Origin: Bacteroidales bacterium UBA6445
GTDB taxonomy: Bacteria > Bacteroidota > Bacteroidia > Bacteroidales > UBA932
Assembly (NCBI GenBank): GCA_002439585.1
Contig: DJOF01000023.1
Span: forward strand, 1-64,000
Length of the DNA: 64,000 bases
Direction of reading: 5' to 3'
Shown here: positions 62,025 to 64,000 of the stretch, in pieces
Position numbering within the stretch: position 1 is the first letter of the stretch
Layout of the letters: each line of letters begins with the position of its first letter
Notes under the pieces: model-generated
Databases searched by the model: none
What the model saw: the letters and a program-made list of their open reading frames with translations, nothing else
Told to the model about the DNA's origin: nothing
Position numbers and translations under genes: made by a program

Positions 62025-64000
62025 TTATTTCTTTTCAGTCTCCTTTGCAAGCTGCTTGCGCGCTTTCCATGTCTCAGCATCAAACATTATCGGAGTACCG
62101 ATGAATATTGAGGCATAAGTACCGAAGCATATACCGAGAATCAAGGCTACGGACAGACCTCTTATGGACTCACCTCCGAATATTGCAATGGCTAGCATTG
62201 TTACCAAAGTAGAAGCGGAAGTATTGATGGTTCTAGTAAGAGTAGCATTCAATGCAAGATTGGCATTGGTCTTAAGATCCATCTTGGGATGCAATGTCTT
62301 GAGTTCACGAATCCTATCGAAGATCACGACATTATCATTGATAGCATATCCGATAATAGTCAGGATTGCCGCAATAAAGGTCTGGTCAACATCAAGATTG
62401 AAAGGCAGGATGCCAGAGAACAAGGAGAAGAAACCTATCACGATGATAGCCGTATGAGTAAGCGATACAACACCGCCAAGACCCCACGTCCAGCCCTTGA
62501 ACCTTACTGCTATATAGGCGAATATAACGAACAGCGCTATTACGACAGCTATGATTGCCGAACGCTTCATGTCGTTTGCGATAGTCGGACCAACCTTGTC
62601 AGAAGAAATGATACCGTTAGGATTGTCGAGAGTAGAAGTAAACTCGTCAATCGTAAGGTCTTTCTCTGCAAAGAGGCCTTTCAACGCGTTGAAGAGCTTG
62701 TTCTCAACCTCAGTATCAACCTCAGAAGACTCATTCTCAACTTTGTACTTGGTAGTAATCTTCATCTGGCTCTCACCGCCGAACTGCTTTACCTCGACAG
62801 TCTCTCCAAACTCTTTCTCAGTAGCCTCTCTTACAGCCTCAGCAGTAACCGGCTGGTCGAAACGGACTACATAAGTACGGCCTCCAGTGAAATCAACACC
62901 ATATGTAAAGCCCTTAGTAAAAATAGAAACAAGAGCTATAACTATAAGGATACCTGAGAACGTATATGAGAATTTCTTCTTTGAGAGGAAGTCAATATTG
63001 GTATGTTTGAGGAAGTCCTTGGTAATCTTCGTCTCGAAAGAAATATCCTTGCCCTTGCTTGCTCTTCCGTCGAAAATCAGACGGGTAATAAAGATAGAAG
63101 TAAGGACTGACGTGAAGATACCGATAATAAGTGTCGTTGCGAATCCCTGTACAGGACCTGAACCGAATACGAAGAGGACTATACCTGTAAGCAAGGTTGT
63201 CACCTGACCATCGATAATAGCCGAGTAAGCATTGGAATAACCGTCTGCAATAGCCTTGGACAGACCCTTTCCTGCCGCCAGTTCCTCCTTGATACGTTCA
63301 TATATGATCACATTGGCATCAACCGCCATACCCATCGTAAGGACAAGACCTGCGATACCAGGCAATGTCAGTACAGCACCAAAAGATACAAGGATTCCGA
63401 AGAGGAAGAGTACATTGCAAAGCAGCGCTATATCAGCCACGACACCGGCTCTGCTGTAGAAGAAAATCATGTACAGGAGAACCAATACGAAAGCTATTAC
63501 AAACGAAACAAGACCAGCACGTATTGACTCGCTACCGAGAGAAGGTCCTACAACCTGCTCCTGAATGATCTTTGCAGGAGCCGGAAGCTTTCCTGAGTTG
63601 AGCACATTTGCAAGGTCAGTAGCCTCTTCAACTGTAAAGTTACCAGAGATTTCAGAACTTCCTCCAGTTATCTCCGTATTGACAACAGGATAAGAATATA
63701 CCAAATCATCTAGAACAATTGCAATCTGCCTACCGATATTGTCCTTGGTTAGCCTTGCCCAAATCGATGCGCCTTCGGCATTCATCGTCATTGAAACGGT
63801 AGGATTGCCCTGATTGATGCCCTGGCCGTTGTATGATACTCGGGCATCTGTGACTGCACCTCCGTCAAGAGGAGCCTTACCGTCACGTGTGGCTGCCTTG
63901 ATGGCTACAAGCTCATAGACATTACCACCCTGGATATAAGAAGAAGGCTTGACTAACCATTTTGGCCTAAACTCGCTGGGAAATATAGCCTTGGCAACAG
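62025..64000 (-). CDS. secDF: Fused protein translocase SecDF, 5' end off window
   Basis: The reading frame is open from 64000 to the stop at 62025 (about 658 codons seen), so the start lies beyond the right edge. The visible SecD part includes the end of P1 (GGNVYELVAIKAATRDGKAPLDGGAVTDARVSYNGQG; VSMTMNAEGASIWARLTKDNIG) and its six helices (MGMAVDANVIIYERIKEELAAG). The SecF part begins TNIDFLSKKKFSYTFSGILIVIALVSIFTKGFTYGVDFTGGRTYVVRF and contains GYAINDNVVIFDRIRELK. Fusion of SecD and SecF is normal in Bacteroidetes. It uses the proton gradient to aid protein export. Confidence 0.96.
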   Translation of the reverse strand, partial: VAKAIFPSEFRPKWLVKPSSYIQGGNVYELVAIKAATRDGKAPLDGGAVTDARVSYNGQGINQGNPTVSMTMNAEGASIWARLTKDNIGRQIAIVLDDLVYSYPVVNTEITGGSSEISGNFTVEEATDLANVLNSGKLPAPAKIIQEQVVGPSLGSESIRAGLVSFVIAFVLVLLYMIFFYSRAGVVADIALLCNVLFLFGILVSFGAVLTLPGIAGLVLTMGMAVDANVIIYERIKEELAAGKGLSKAIADGYSNAYSAIIDGQVTTLLTGIVLFVFGSGPVQGFATTLIIGIFTSVLTSIFITRLIFDGRASKGKDISFETKITKDFLKHTNIDFLSKKKFSYTFSGILIVIALVSIFTKGFTYGVDFTGGRTYVVRFDQPVTAEAVREATEKEFGETVEVKQFGGESQMKITTKYKVENESSEVDTEVENKLFNALKGLFAEKDLTIDEFTSTLDNPNGIISSDKVGPTIANDMKRSAIIAVVIALFVIFAYIAVRFKGWTWGLGGVVSLTHTAIIVIGFFSLFSGILPFNLDVDQTFIAAILTIIGYAINDNVVIFDRIRELKTLHPKMDLKTNANLALNATLTRTINTSASTLVTMLAIAIFGGESIRGLSVALILGICFGTYASIFIGTPIMFDAETWKARKQLAKETEKK

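Overview
The window looks like part of a Bacteroidales chromosome, probably a gut-type relative of Bacteroides or Alistipes; genus is not resolved. The evidence is a SusC/SusD pair, BACON and PKD lipoproteins, a hybrid two-component regulator with a Reg_prop sensor, a DUF4249/TonB-receptor pair, a fused SecDF, a Bacteroidetes-type LptE, and repeated TTTG-N19/21-TAnnTTTG promoters with few Shine-Dalgarno sites. There is no rRNA, CRISPR array or complete insertion sequence. Four tRNA genes are present: Ser-GCT, Pro-AGG, Ala-GGC and Gly-GCC.

Region 1 (1-14310) is a sialic-acid utilisation locus. Eight minus-strand genes run from a sialidase at 13198 through nanA, SusC, SusD, a second sialidase, a PKD/LamG lipoprotein and NanQ to a Kelch-mutarotase/sodium-symporter fusion that leaves the left edge. 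They cover release of sialic acid, outer-membrane capture, anomer conversion, inner-membrane uptake and cleavage to ManNAc and pyruvate. A divergent GntR/FadR-type regulator (13564-14310) is the likely controller. A 22-bp palindrome overlaps its own -33 box.

Region 2 (14378-17467) holds a CsgG / small lipoprotein / DUF4810 / GNA1162 cluster. Next to it is a collapsed, collinear remnant of the symporter 3' end, GNA1162 and DUF4810 genes. The symporter part is almost identical to bases 1-211.

Region 3 (17468-25505) has two paralogous surface lipoproteins with BACON domains and 27-residue leucine-rich repeats, then dnaE.

Region 4 (25506-28439) is the accessory patch. It has an ATPase gene fused in frame to a DUF4417-like segment, two AT-rich unknown genes, an IS66 transposase remnant, and a hairpin-rich element ending exactly at tRNA-Ser.

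Region 5 (28615-45769) holds a hybrid two-component regulator, tRNA-Pro, a thioesterase, aminopeptidase P, comF, a DUF4249/TonB-receptor pair, tRNA-Ala, a large lipoprotein, a TPR-transmembrane-AraC regulator, a DeoR-type repressor and nhaA.

Region 6 (45866-64000) is mostly housekeeping: pfkA, dusB behind a structured leader, lpxK, a glutathione peroxidase, tRNA-Gly, pheS, a C69 dipeptidase, then a minus-strand group of a sigma-54 activator, lptE, a small helical protein, secG and a clpB without its N-terminal domain. It ends with an abundant-looking TPR lipoprotein and secDF, which runs off the right edge.

All calls come from reading the sequence. No database search was run, and family names rest on recognised motifs and gene order.
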